Part shown: one piece after another, positions 7,856-16,784 of the stretch | Layout of the letters: every line of letters begins with the position of its first letter | How positions within the stretch are numbered: the stretch's first letter is position 1 | Source: Bacillota bacterium | GTDB taxonomy: Bacteria > Bacillota > Limnochordia > Darwinibacteriales > DTU012 | DNA: 64,000 nucleotides | Direction: 5' to 3' | Assembly (NCBI GenBank): GCA_012840925.1 | Contig: DUVS01000015.1 | Coordinates: forward strand, 1 to 64,000 | The notes under the pieces: generated by a model | The model's database searches: none | The model's input: the letters and a program-made list of their open reading frames with translations, nothing else | Told to the model about the DNA's origin: nothing | Position numbers and translations under genes: made by a program

Positions 7856-8871
7856 AGACAAGAATCATTCAACCAGATCAGCTGGAAGAGGCGGTTACCC
7901 TGTTGAAGCAGGGTGAATGTGTCGCCTTTCCGACGGAAACAGTGTATGGGCTAGGTGCGAATGCTTTAGATGCCAAGGCTGTGGCCGGGATTTTTGCAGC
8001 CAAAGGCCGTCCTGCTGACAATCCACTCATTGTCCATATTTACAGTTTGGATCAAGTCATGGATTTGGTGGGCGATTACCATCCCTTGGCAAATACCTTG
8101 ATGGAACGCTTTTGGCCTGGCCCCTTAAGCCTGGTGCTGCCGAAATCCCACCGGATTCCTGACATTGTTTCTGCCGGATTGGATACCGTAGCCATCAGGA
8201 TGCCTGATCATGATTTGGCTTTGGAACTCTTGCAGAGGGCGAATCTGCCGGTTGCGGCTCCCAGTGCCAACATCTCCGGCAGCCCCAGCCCTACACGGGC
8301 AGAGCATGTGCTGCAGGACCTAAACGGCCGGATTCCGTTAATTGTAGACGGAGGCCCCACTGGATGGGGCGTTGAATCTACCGTATTGGACTGTACCTGC
8401 CTGCCGTTTCGGATCCTGAGGCCTGGTGGTGTAACAGTAGAACAGCTGCAGCAGGTAGCCGAGATAGCAGTCGATCCAAGTGTCTTTCACAATGGAGTTG
8501 TAGAAAAGCCTCGTTCTCCAGGCATGAAATACAAGCATTATGCTCCCAAAGCAGAGGTGGTTTTGGTCCTTGGCGATCGGATCCAGGAGAAAATCAATCT
8601 ATTGGCCCATTCCCCGGAATTTGCAGGCCGCAAGCTCGGTGTATTGGCTGCCAGTGAGCATCTGGAAGCATACTCTGGATTAACCGTTTTTGATATGGGG
8701 CCAGAGCTTGAACCCAAAATAGCCGCATCCCGGCTTTACAATCTACTGCGGACTGTCGACCAACAGGGTTTGGATGTTGTCTTTGTGGAGGGGTTTACCG
8801 AAAACGAGATTGGCATGGCTCTTATGAACCGGCTCCGCAAGGCAGCCGGTAACAGAGTGATCCAGTCTTGA
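7846..8871 (+). CDS. sua5: L-threonylcarbamoyladenylate synthase (Sua5/YwlC)
   Basis: Makes threonylcarbamoyl-AMP from Thr, bicarbonate and ATP, the first step of t6A modification of ANN-decoding tRNAs. The 341 residues comprise the YrdC domain (about 15-200: FPTETVYGLGANA, KGRPADNPL, PSANISG) plus the C-terminal Sua5 domain (from about SPGMKYKHYAPKA). It starts with GTG 7846, overlapping prmC by 10 nt. The order prfA-prmC-sua5-ywlE is the standard Firmicutes arrangement. Confidence 0.96.
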   Translation: MAVETRIIQPDQLEEAVTLLKQGECVAFPTETVYGLGANALDAKAVAGIFAAKGRPADNPLIVHIYSLDQVMDLVGDYHPLANTLMERFWPGPLSLVLPKSHRIPDIVSAGLDTVAIRMPDHDLALELLQRANLPVAAPSANISGSPSPTRAEHVLQDLNGRIPLIVDGGPTGWGVESTVLDCTCLPFRILRPGGVTVEQLQQVAEIAVDPSVFHNGVVEKPRSPGMKYKHYAPKAEVVLVLGDRIQEKINLLAHSPEFAGRKLGVLAASEHLEAYSGLTVFDMGPELEPKIAASRLYNLLRTVDQQGLDVVFVEGFTENEIGMALMNRLRKAAGNRVIQS

Positions 8872-8889
8872 AACGAAAGGAGTAGGTTG

Positions 8890-10046
<1,157 letters not shown>

Positions 10047-10064
10047 TTCCCCTGCAATATATAA

Positions 10065-10104
10065 GGCGCCCTGTATCAAACAGGGTGCCTACCTAGGATT
10101 TTTT
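10065..10104 (+). terminator. Probable terminator after upp
   Basis: GGCGCCCTGT (10065-10074) pairs with ACAGGGTGCC (10080-10089, one G-T pair) around a 5-nt loop. The T6 run (10099-10104) starts 9 nt after the stem, so termination may be inefficient. Confidence 0.6.
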
Positions 10105-10160
10105 ACGCTAATGACGAATTATGTATATATGTACAAATAACCTTATTAGAGGAGAAACCT

Positions 10161-10610
10161 ATGCCTACACGTCCATCATGGGAACAGTACTTCATGGATA
10201 TAGCCAAGCTGGTCAGTACGCGCTCGACATGCCTGCGGCGCAAGGTGGGTGCGGTGTTGGTTAAGGACAAGCATATTATCGCCACCGGATACAATGGTGC
10301 AGCCAGCGGACTGACCCACTGCAGTGTCCGAGGTTGTTTGCGCATGGAGTTGAACATACCTTCTGGCCAGCGCCACGAGATGTGCCGTGGTGTTCATGCT
10401 GAACAGAATGCTATTATCCAAGCAGCTCTGCATGGAGTAAGCACCAGCGGGGCAGTGCTTTTTTGCACTGATCAACCATGTATCTTGTGCAGCAAAATGT
10501 TGATCAATGCCGGAATCACCAAAATCTATTTTCAGGGGGATTACCCCGATGAACTTGCCAGGGCCATGCTTGATGAGGCCAATGTAGCTTTGGTCAAGTG
10601 GGAGAGTTAG
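10161..10610 (+). CDS. comEB: dCMP deaminase (ComEB family)
   Basis: Zinc-dependent deoxycytidylate deaminase that converts dCMP to dUMP for dTMP synthesis. The 149-residue protein has the catalytic HAEQNAI motif (H79, E81) and the second zinc motif PCILCSKML (two Cys at about 107 and 110). ATG 10161 follows TTAGAGGAGA. It is placed, as in many clostridia, between upp and the wecA-like gene, whose ribosome site overlaps the comEB stop. Confidence 0.93.
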   Translation: MPTRPSWEQYFMDIAKLVSTRSTCLRRKVGAVLVKDKHIIATGYNGAASGLTHCSVRGCLRMELNIPSGQRHEMCRGVHAEQNAIIQAALHGVSTSGAVLFCTDQPCILCSKMLINAGITKIYFQGDYPDELARAMLDEANVALVKWES

Positions 10611-10621
10611 GAGTGGAGTTA

Positions 10622-11599
10622 ATGGTGGAACAGTTGTTGGTCGGTTTGGGATTGGCGTTGATCTTTACTCCGGCATTAGTTTTTCTATCCGTTCTGCTGA
10701 AGCTTTATGAGCATCCCAATGAACGCCGCATTAATTCAACCCCGGTGCCAACAGCCGGAGGGTTAGGTTTATATGCAGCTTTTTTAATTACTGCTTATTG
10801 GTACAAGCATCCTGATTTGCTGGCTTACTTTGTAGGTGCCACCATCATTGTGTTGACCGGGTTGATCGATGATTACCGGGGTGGTTTGTCTGCCGGCAAG
10901 AAATTCCTCGGCCAAATTGCCGCTGTAATCGCCTTCCTGGCTTTGAGTTCCAGCCCCAACTATGTAATAGCTGCCATATTCATGGTCAGTGTGATCAATA
11001 TTACCAATTTCATTGATGGCTTAGACGGATTGGCCACCGGTATTATTCTGATTGCGTCTGTTGCCTTGTTATTCTGGACTTATACTTTTGGTTTTGTTGA
11101 CATTGCCGGATTGTTGATGATTCTGATTGGCGGCTGCCTGGGATTTCTGGCCTTCAATTTCCATCCCGCTAAGATCTTCCTTGGCGATACTGGTGCCATG
11201 TTTCTGGGATTTACCTTTGCTGCTTTAGCCAATGACAGTGTGTTAAGTGCGGATATGGCTTTCAACCTGCCGCTTTTGGTATTGATCCTTGCTGTTCCGA
11301 CACTGGATACTTTCTGTGCCATTGTGCGGCGGGTTCAAAAAGGTGTTCCTGTCTATCAGGCTGACTGCCAGCACTTTCATCACTGCCTGCTGGAACTGGG
11401 CTTCGGCCAGAGGCAAGTGGCTTTGATAGCCTACATGTTGACCTTGACTGCGTCCACACTAGCTCTCTTCTTGGCCAAATTCCAGAGTTGGAACTTGTTT
11501 CTGGTATTGCCAGTTGTGGCAGTGATTTTTCTTTACGGGGCCAGACGGATTGGCATGATCAAGCCTTTTACGGTAAAACCTGAGCGGAGGGTGTTCTAG
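10622..11599 (+). CDS. wecA: Polyprenyl-phosphate GlcNAc-1-phosphate transferase (WecA/TagO)
   Basis: Integral membrane enzyme that transfers GlcNAc-1-P from UDP-GlcNAc to undecaprenyl phosphate, the first step of teichoic-acid or O-antigen-like polymer synthesis. About ten membrane helices carry the family motifs GLIDDYRG, NFIDGLDGLATG (Mg/nucleotide site), FLGDTGAMFLG and the terminal His motif HFHHCLLELG. ATG 10622 follows TTAGGAGTGG; an in-frame GTG at 10598 lies within comEB. It overlaps wecB by one nucleotide. Which polymer it starts cannot be told here, though an export locus lies at 45-52 kb. Confidence 0.93.
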   Translation: MVEQLLVGLGLALIFTPALVFLSVLLKLYEHPNERRINSTPVPTAGGLGLYAAFLITAYWYKHPDLLAYFVGATIIVLTGLIDDYRGGLSAGKKFLGQIAAVIAFLALSSSPNYVIAAIFMVSVINITNFIDGLDGLATGIILIASVALLFWTYTFGFVDIAGLLMILIGGCLGFLAFNFHPAKIFLGDTGAMFLGFTFAALANDSVLSADMAFNLPLLVLILAVPTLDTFCAIVRRVQKGVPVYQADCQHFHHCLLELGFGQRQVALIAYMLTLTASTLALFLAKFQSWNLFLVLPVVAVIFLYGARRIGMIKPFTVKPERRVF

Positions 11600-12717
11600 T
11601 GGCTAGCATAGGCATCGTGTTTGGGACGAGGCCAGAAGCAATCAAGATGGCACCAGTGGTGAAACAATTCCAAGACAGCAGCTGGGAAACGAAGGTAATT
11701 GTAACCGGCCAGCATCGGGAAATGCTCGACCAGGTTTTGGAGATTTTCAATATTGTCCCCGACCATGATCTGGATGTAATGAGGCCGGGACAGTCATTGT
11801 CAGACATGACCATTGCTGTGCTGCGGGGTATGGATCAACTCCTCCGCCAAACCTCAGTTGATTATTTGTTGGTACATGGTGATACCACATCAGCCTTGTC
11901 AGCAGCCCTGGTTGGGTTTTATCATCGCATTCCCATTGGGCACGTAGAAGCTGGTTTGCGCACTGGCAATATGGATCATCCGTTTCCTGAAGAGGCTAAC
12001 CGGAAACTGGTTGATCATATTACCAGTCTTTTTTTTGCGCCAACAGCCAAGGCTGCCATGAATCTGCGCCAGGAAGGGATTCCTGAAGGGAGGATTTTTG
12101 TAACCGGGAATACCGTCGTTGATGCACTCAGGATCATGATCGATCCCGAATATCAGTTTAAAGACCCTCAGCTGCAGAATTTGGCCTTCAAACGCCCGAC
12201 GGTTGTGGTCACCGCTCACCGGCGCGAAAACTGGGGTCAGCCTCTGGTCAATATCTGTGCCGCAATTGCTGAAGCAGCAGCGGATTTGGCAGTCGACTTC
12301 GTTTTTGTGATGCATAAAAATCCCCAACTGCAAAAAGTGGTTAAAGCACACCTCAGTGGTTTGGCCAATGTGCACCTGATTGATGCCCTGAGCTATGATG
12401 ACTTTACCAATTTACTTAACCGTTGTTATTTCATAGTCACGGATTCAGGCGGCTTACAAGAAGAGGCAGCGGCTCTATCCAAACCGGTACTGGTTATGCG
12501 GGAATTGACTGAGAGGCCGGAGGCCATTGAGAATGGCTTTGTGAGGTTGGTGGGCACGGATCAGCAGCGGATTGCAGCAGCGATTACGGAACTGGCAACC
12601 GATCAGCCGCTCTACGCGAAGATGACCCAGGGTGAGAACCCCTATGGCGATGGCCGGGCAGCCGTCCGGATCAAGCAGATAATGATGGATTATGACCGGC
12701 GTTTGAAGCAGAAATAA
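11599..12717 (+). CDS. wecB: UDP-N-acetylglucosamine 2-epimerase (non-hydrolysing)
   Basis: Interconverts UDP-GlcNAc and UDP-ManNAc, supplying ManNAc for wall or surface polymers. The 372-residue GT-B-fold enzyme shows GTRPEAIKMAPV at the N-terminus, the VHGDTTSAL segment, HVEAGLRTGN and VTAHRRENWG, the C-terminal SDSGGLQEEA nucleotide site and the RELTERPEA motif. The start is GTG 11599, sharing its G with the wecA stop (TAGTG). Context with wecA supports the polymer-precursor role. In many clostridia the ATP synthase operon follows; here it does not. Confidence 0.96.
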   Translation: MASIGIVFGTRPEAIKMAPVVKQFQDSSWETKVIVTGQHREMLDQVLEIFNIVPDHDLDVMRPGQSLSDMTIAVLRGMDQLLRQTSVDYLLVHGDTTSALSAALVGFYHRIPIGHVEAGLRTGNMDHPFPEEANRKLVDHITSLFFAPTAKAAMNLRQEGIPEGRIFVTGNTVVDALRIMIDPEYQFKDPQLQNLAFKRPTVVVTAHRRENWGQPLVNICAAIAEAAADLAVDFVFVMHKNPQLQKVVKAHLSGLANVHLIDALSYDDFTNLLNRCYFIVTDSGGLQEEAAALSKPVLVMRELTERPEAIENGFVRLVGTDQQRIAAAITELATDQPLYAKMTQGENPYGDGRAAVRIKQIMMDYDRRLKQK

Positions 12718-12729
12718 TTACCGGTTTTT

Positions 12730-12759
12730 GTATATCTTGGCATATTCTGTGCATACTAC
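12730..12759 (+). promoter_or_regulatory. Possible SigE promoter upstream of the SpoIIQ-like gene
   Basis: GTATATC (12730-12736), a 15-nt spacer, then CATACTAC (12752-12759). This resembles the mother-cell SigE pattern (ATA-rich -35, CATACA-like -10), though both boxes are imperfect. SpoIIQ is SigF-dependent in Bacillus; no good SigF match was seen. Confidence 0.35.
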
Positions 12760-12776
12760 CACTAGGTGGTGATAGT

Positions 12777-13574
12777 ATGCAGATTAAAATTCTACTGGGC
12801 CGGGTCCGGCAAATATTTGCTGCGGTCGGGCGCTGGCTGGTAAATGCCTTGAGATTTCGCCGAGGGAATCTTTTAGACAGGCTCTTGCGCACTGTAGTCT
12901 TGCTGCTTGTCCTGACATTAGCCAGTGGATGGTTAATTAGAAATTATCTGCTGCCAAACTGGATGGCTCAAGTTCCAACTACTCCAACAGTGGACTGCAA
13001 CCAACTGGCGACAGTGGTCAGACGCGAGCTGCAATCGCTTTTGGAAACGGAATATTCATGGTTGCTTGAAATACCTAAGACGCAGCTGGCGCTGGGCCCA
13101 CAGATAGAGCCGCCCACAGGTCCAAAACCTGAGCCGGACCAAATGCGCCCTGCCGATCAAGAATTGGCGGATGATGTGGTAGAGGCTTGGGCAGTGGCTT
13201 TCGACCAAATTCTCTGGCCGGTTAAGGGTGAGGTTGTTAACGGTTATGGATGGTATCGCCATCCTGCCTACCAGGACTGGCGGTTTCACACAGGCCTGGA
13301 ATTTGCAGCCGCTGGAGCTGAGCAGATTCGCAGTGTGTTAAAAGGCCGTGTCGAGTCAATTACTCCGGTTGCAGACGGCTTTGAAGTTGTGGTTAATCAC
13401 GGCAGCGGTTGGCAGACCGTTTACAGCGGTATCCGTTCTGTAGCAGTCAAAATTGGGGATATAGTTGATCAAAACCAGATGTTGGCGCATGCTGGCGATG
13501 ACGGCAGAATGTTTTTTGCTTTGCTCTACGAAGATGAACCCGTGAATCCGATGCAGTTCATGTCGCTATATTGA
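12777..13574 (+). CDS. spoIIQ: SpoIIQ-like M23/LytM membrane protein, catalytic site degenerate
   Basis: SpoIIQ spans the forespore membrane and joins SpoIIIAH across the intermembrane space during engulfment. The 265-residue protein has one membrane helix (about 38-58), an acidic linker and a C-terminal LytM domain (about 145-262). The LytM motifs are altered. The first zinc motif reads HTGLE instead of HxGxD, and the second, normally HxH, reads MFFALL with no His. It is therefore probably a structural, non-hydrolytic protein. ATG 12777 follows AGGTGGTG. Direct adjacency to spoIIID and mbl supports the SpoIIQ assignment. Confidence 0.82.
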   Translation: MQIKILLGRVRQIFAAVGRWLVNALRFRRGNLLDRLLRTVVLLLVLTLASGWLIRNYLLPNWMAQVPTTPTVDCNQLATVVRRELQSLLETEYSWLLEIPKTQLALGPQIEPPTGPKPEPDQMRPADQELADDVVEAWAVAFDQILWPVKGEVVNGYGWYRHPAYQDWRFHTGLEFAAAGAEQIRSVLKGRVESITPVADGFEVVVNHGSGWQTVYSGIRSVAVKIGDIVDQNQMLAHAGDDGRMFFALLYEDEPVNPMQFMSLY

Positions 13575-13581
13575 TTTACTA

Positions 13582-13610
13582 GCATATTCAATCCCTTCTA
13601 GCATATAAAT
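13582..13610 (+). promoter_or_regulatory. SigE-type promoter for spoIIID
   Basis: GCATATT (13582-13588), a 13-nt spacer, then CATATAAAT (13602-13610), close to the SigE consensus (kmATATT, about 14 nt, CATACAnT). SpoIIID is a SigE-regulon gene in Bacillus, which agrees. Confidence 0.65.
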
Positions 13611-13637
13611 GTAACAAAAAAGCTAGGGGGAGCGAAT

Positions 13638-13898
13638 ATGAGAGACTATATCCGCAAACGGGTGGTGGATGTAAGTTTATATATAATTAAAACCAATGCC
13701 ACTGTACGCCAGGCTGCTACAGTGTTTGGAGTTAGTAAAAGTACTATCCACAAGGATGTTACCGAAAGATTGCCGCGGATTAACCCCGAACTGGCGACCC
13801 AGGTTAAACAAGTTCTGGAACATAACAAAGCTGAACGGCATATTCGCGGTGGAGAAGCTACGAAAAGGAAGTATATCCGAGCTCGCAAAGTATCTTAG
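13638..13898 (+). CDS. spoIIID: Sporulation transcriptional regulator SpoIIID
   Basis: DNA-binding protein that switches mother-cell transcription from early to late SigE and SigK genes. The 86-residue product has the canonical helix-turn-helix TVRQAATVFGVSKSTIHKDV (about 22-41), followed by the LPRIN segment and a basic C-terminal helix (RKYIRARK) that contacts the minor groove. ATG 13638 follows AGCTAGGGGG. The gene is preceded by a SigE-type promoter and followed by mbl, as in other Firmicutes. It is strong evidence that the organism forms, or recently formed, endospores. Confidence 0.97.
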   Translation: MRDYIRKRVVDVSLYIIKTNATVRQAATVFGVSKSTIHKDVTERLPRINPELATQVKQVLEHNKAERHIRGGEATKRKYIRARKVS

Positions 13899-13972
13899 CG
13901 AATCATAAAGGAATTGCCCCGGTTTTGTCGAAATTTGTGGAAGGAATTGGCATGCGAAAGGGGCACTTCTTT

Positions 13973-14986
13973 ATGTTTGGAACAGATATCGGTCTTGATC
14001 TAGGCACTGCAAACATAATTGTTTTCGCGAAGGGTAAGGGTATAGTTCTCCAGGAACCATCGGTTGTGGCAATGGATTTGACCAATAAGAAGGTTTGCGC
14101 GATTGGTGAGGAAGCCCAGCGGATGATTGGGCGGACGCCTGGACATTTGAGGGCAATAAGGCCCCTGAGCGAAGGTGTAATTGCCAACTATGAGATGACT
14201 GAGTGCATTATTAAGTATTTCATCCACAAAGCGGTTGGGCGGCGGCAGCTGTTTAAGCCAAGAATTGTGGTTTGTGTACCTTCCGGGATTACCGAGGTGG
14301 AGAAGCGGGCAGTTCTGGAGGCTACCCTCAAGACTGCCGCCAAAGAAGTATACTTGATTTCCGAACCGATGGCCGCAGCAATCGGTTGTGGATTGGATAT
14401 TTCACAGCCCTGCGCCAATATGGTGATTGACATCGGGGGCGGAACTACAGACATTGCCGTGATTTCTCTCAAAGGCGAAGTGGTCAGCCAGTCACTGCGT
14501 GTAGGCGGTTTGCATTTTGAAGAAGCAATTATGCGCCATGTCAAGCGGACCCACAATATAGCCATTGGGGAACGGACTGCGGAAGAAATAAAGATCAAGA
14601 TCGGAACAGCATACCCCGAAGAGGATAAGTATATGGAGGTGCGGGGCAGAGATCAAGTCACTGGTTTGCCCTGCAATGTAATGATTAGCTCCCGGGATGT
14701 GTACGAGGCTTTGGAGGAGCCCGTATCCAATACTATTGACGCAATCAAGGCTGTGTTGGAGGTGACTCCGCCGGAGTTGGCAGCGGATATTGTTGACAAG
14801 GGAGTTGTCCTCACAGGCGGCGGAGCTTTGCTTGATGGCTTGGATCGACTGATCAGCAAAGAAACCAATATCCCGGTCCACATCGCCCGGGACCCTTTGA
14901 CCTGTGTAGCCAAGGGATGTGGCAAAGTACTGGAAGTGCTTGATAAATTCAGTGGTGTTTTGATTTCTTCCCACGCACATGTATAA
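13973..14986 (+). CDS. mbl: MreB-family actin-like protein (Mbl)
   Basis: Bacterial actin that guides side-wall synthesis. The start at ATG 13973 gives the usual MFGTDIGLDLGTAN opening; a frame from TTG 13925 would add 16 atypical residues. The 337-residue protein has the phosphate-1 motif DIGLDLGTAN, the DIGGGTTDIAV phosphate-2 motif and the TGGGALLDGLD adenosine motif. Position after spoIIID identifies the Mbl/MreBH branch rather than the mreBCD operon copy. A short strong terminator overlaps its stop codon. Confidence 0.95.
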   Translation: MFGTDIGLDLGTANIIVFAKGKGIVLQEPSVVAMDLTNKKVCAIGEEAQRMIGRTPGHLRAIRPLSEGVIANYEMTECIIKYFIHKAVGRRQLFKPRIVVCVPSGITEVEKRAVLEATLKTAAKEVYLISEPMAAAIGCGLDISQPCANMVIDIGGGTTDIAVISLKGEVVSQSLRVGGLHFEEAIMRHVKRTHNIAIGERTAEEIKIKIGTAYPEEDKYMEVRGRDQVTGLPCNVMISSRDVYEALEEPVSNTIDAIKAVLEVTPPELAADIVDKGVVLTGGGALLDGLDRLISKETNIPVHIARDPLTCVAKGCGKVLEVLDKFSGVLISSHAHV

Positions 14987-15007
14987 GGCCGTCAGGCCTT
15001 TTTTTTT
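14985..15007 (+). terminator. Terminator after mbl
   Basis: AAGGCC (14985-14990) pairs with GGCCTT (14995-15000) around GTCA, followed by a run of T to 15007. The stem starts within the mbl stop codon. Confidence 0.8.
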
Positions 15008-15044
15008 GCCTTCTTTCAGATTTGGCCGGCGCAGGATCAAGCAT

Positions 15045-15072
15045 TAAAGTTTGCATGGGGCTGTACCGATAA
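15045..15072 (+). promoter_or_regulatory. SigD (sigma-28) flagellar promoter upstream of flgF
   Basis: TAAA (15045-15048), a 16-nt spacer, then ACCGATAA (15065-15072), close to the motility sigma consensus TAAA-N14-16-GCCGATAT. It lies about 45 nt before the flgF start, after the mbl terminator. In Bacillus the equivalent flhO-flhP operon is SigD-dependent. Confidence 0.7.
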
Positions 15073-15115
15073 TAAAATCAAGAGCAACCAGATCAGAGAT
15101 GAAGGAGGTGGTACA

Positions 15116-15856
15116 TTGCTGCGGGGTATCTATACAGCCGCATCGGGAATGCTGGCTCAGGCGTTACGGACGGATGTTCTGGCAAACAATCTGGCTAATG
15201 TCGACACACCGGGGTATCGCCGTCAAACAACACAAGTAGAGGCATTTCCCACTCAATTTTTGATGCGGGAGGAACAGCGGCGGTATACACCGATTGGCAC
15301 ATTAGGTACGGGATCGCTTGTCACCAGTGTCCATAATTCCTTCCTGCCGGGAAGGATTCATACCACCGGAAATCCACTGGATGTTGCTTTGGCGGGGCAT
15401 GGGTTTTTTGTAATCGATACTCCCGGTCAGCGGAGCTACACCCGTGATGGCAGCTTCACAATCAATGCCGGAGGCTGGCTGGTAACCCAGGATGGTTTCC
15501 GTGTCTTAGGCGAGAACGGGCCAATCTATATTGGGGAAGGTAAAGTGTTCATCGACTCAGAAGGCGTGATCTCAGTCGACGGTGTGGTGCGGGACAAGCT
15601 TTTGATTGTTGAGTTTACGGATCGCACCGGATTGGCCAACCAGGGCGGCAACCGGTATATCGCAACTGCAGCTGCAGGATTGCCGTTTCGTTATCGCAGC
15701 ACTGTAATTCAAGGCAGCTTGGAAATGGCTAACGTGAATACGGTGCGGGAGATGGTCAACCTCATCGAGGTGCAGCGAGCTTACGAAGCCAATCAAAGAG
15801 TGATTCAAGCCTTTGATGAAACTCTGGGCAAGTTGATCAATGAAGTAAGATTGTAG
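15116..15856 (+). CDS. flgF: Flagellar basal-body rod protein FlgF (FlhO)
   Basis: Proximal rod component of the flagellar basal body. The 246-residue protein has the N-terminal rod motif ASGMLAQALRTDVLANNLAN, a central FlgG-like beta domain (GHGFFVIDTPGQRSYTRDG) and the C-terminal helix MANVNTVREMVNLIEVQRAY with EANQRVIQAFD. The start is TTG 15116 with AAGGAGGT 6 nt upstream. SigD control is inferred from the promoter at 15045. Confidence 0.94.
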   Translation: MLRGIYTAASGMLAQALRTDVLANNLANVDTPGYRRQTTQVEAFPTQFLMREEQRRYTPIGTLGTGSLVTSVHNSFLPGRIHTTGNPLDVALAGHGFFVIDTPGQRSYTRDGSFTINAGGWLVTQDGFRVLGENGPIYIGEGKVFIDSEGVISVDGVVRDKLLIVEFTDRTGLANQGGNRYIATAAAGLPFRYRSTVIQGSLEMANVNTVREMVNLIEVQRAYEANQRVIQAFDETLGKLINEVRL

Positions 15857-15903
15857 TTCGGGAACATACAGTTTGATTAAATAACCGTTCAATAACATAA
15901 TAA

Positions 15904-15975
15904 ACGGGGAATAAGAGGCTGGACTGGTTTACAGAGGCCGTACAACTGTTGAACGATGGAGACAGTTTTCCCCGT
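15904..15975 (+). other. Possible structured RNA leader before flgG
   Basis: In the 139-nt gap between flgF and flgG, ACGGGGAA (15904-15911) pairs with TTCCCCGT (15968-15975). Directly inside its 3' arm, AACTGT pairs with ACAGTT around a 12-nt loop. The second arm ends about 20 nt before the flgG start. There is no T-run. It does not match the GEMM c-di-GMP riboswitch consensus as I remember it. It could be an mRNA-stability element or chance. Confidence 0.35.
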
Positions 15976-15995
15976 AATATGGGAGGAATTCTGTT

Positions 15996-16784
15996 ATGAT
16001 GCGCGCGTTGTGGATTGCTGCTTCGGGCATGAACGGTCAGCAGTACAAGATCGACACCACTGCAAACAACCTGGCCAATGTAAACACAACGGGTTTTAAG
16101 AAGAGCAGGGTGGACTTTCAAGATTTGTTGTATCAAACAGTACGGTACGCCGGGACTCCGGTAACCGCCGGTGCTCAGATTCCTACCGGCATTCAGATTG
16201 GCCACGGAGTACGGCCGGTAGCGACTCAGAAACTGTTCACTCAAGGAACGTTTCAACAAACAGACAATCCTTTGGATATGGTAATTGAAGGTGACGGATT
16301 CTTCCAGGTGCTGCTACCGGACGGCAGTGTCAGGTATACCAGAGATGGAGCGTTCAAACGTGATAGTGAAGGCCGCCTGGTTACCAGTGATGGATTCCCG
16401 CTGGAACCGGAAATCATAATTGATGATGACGCTCTGAGTGTCAACATCGGTGCTGACGGTACAGTATCAATCCAAGTACCTGGTCAGGATGAACCAAAAG
16501 AACTACGCCAAATCAAGCTGGCACGTTTTGTCAATCCTGCTGGACTCAAGAGTGACGGACGCAATCTGTACTCAGCTACTGCAGCCAGCGGCCCTCCAAT
16601 TATCGGGGAGCCTGGGTTGGACGGCTTTGGAAACATAGCTCAAGGCTATCTGGAAATGAGCAACGTGCAAGTGGTGGAAGAAATGGTGAGCATGATTGTA
16701 GCCCAGAGAGCCTATGAGACCAATTCCAAGGCTATTCAGGCTGCAGACGAAATGCTGCAAACCGCCAACAACCTGCGCCGATAG
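15996..16784 (+). CDS. flgG: Flagellar distal rod protein FlgG (FlhP)
   Basis: Main distal-rod subunit, inside the P and L rings in diderm cells. The 262-residue length and motifs are typical: [20 protein letters not shown] at the N-terminus, [11 protein letters not shown] (the distal-rod insertion), the GDGFFQV beta domain, and C-terminal [20 protein letters not shown] with [18 protein letters not shown] 15996 follows GGGAGG. The stop overlaps the region where flgA begins. Confidence 0.96.
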   Translation: MMRALWIAASGMNGQQYKIDTTANNLANVNTTGFKKSRVDFQDLLYQTVRYAGTPVTAGAQIPTGIQIGHGVRPVATQKLFTQGTFQQTDNPLDMVIEGDGFFQVLLPDGSVRYTRDGAFKRDSEGRLVTSDGFPLEPEIIIDDDALSVNIGADGTVSIQVPGQDEPKELRQIKLARFVNPAGLKSDGRNLYSATAASGPPIIGEPGLDGFGNIAQGYLEMSNVQVVEEMVSMIVAQRAYETNSKAIQAADEMLQTANNLRR

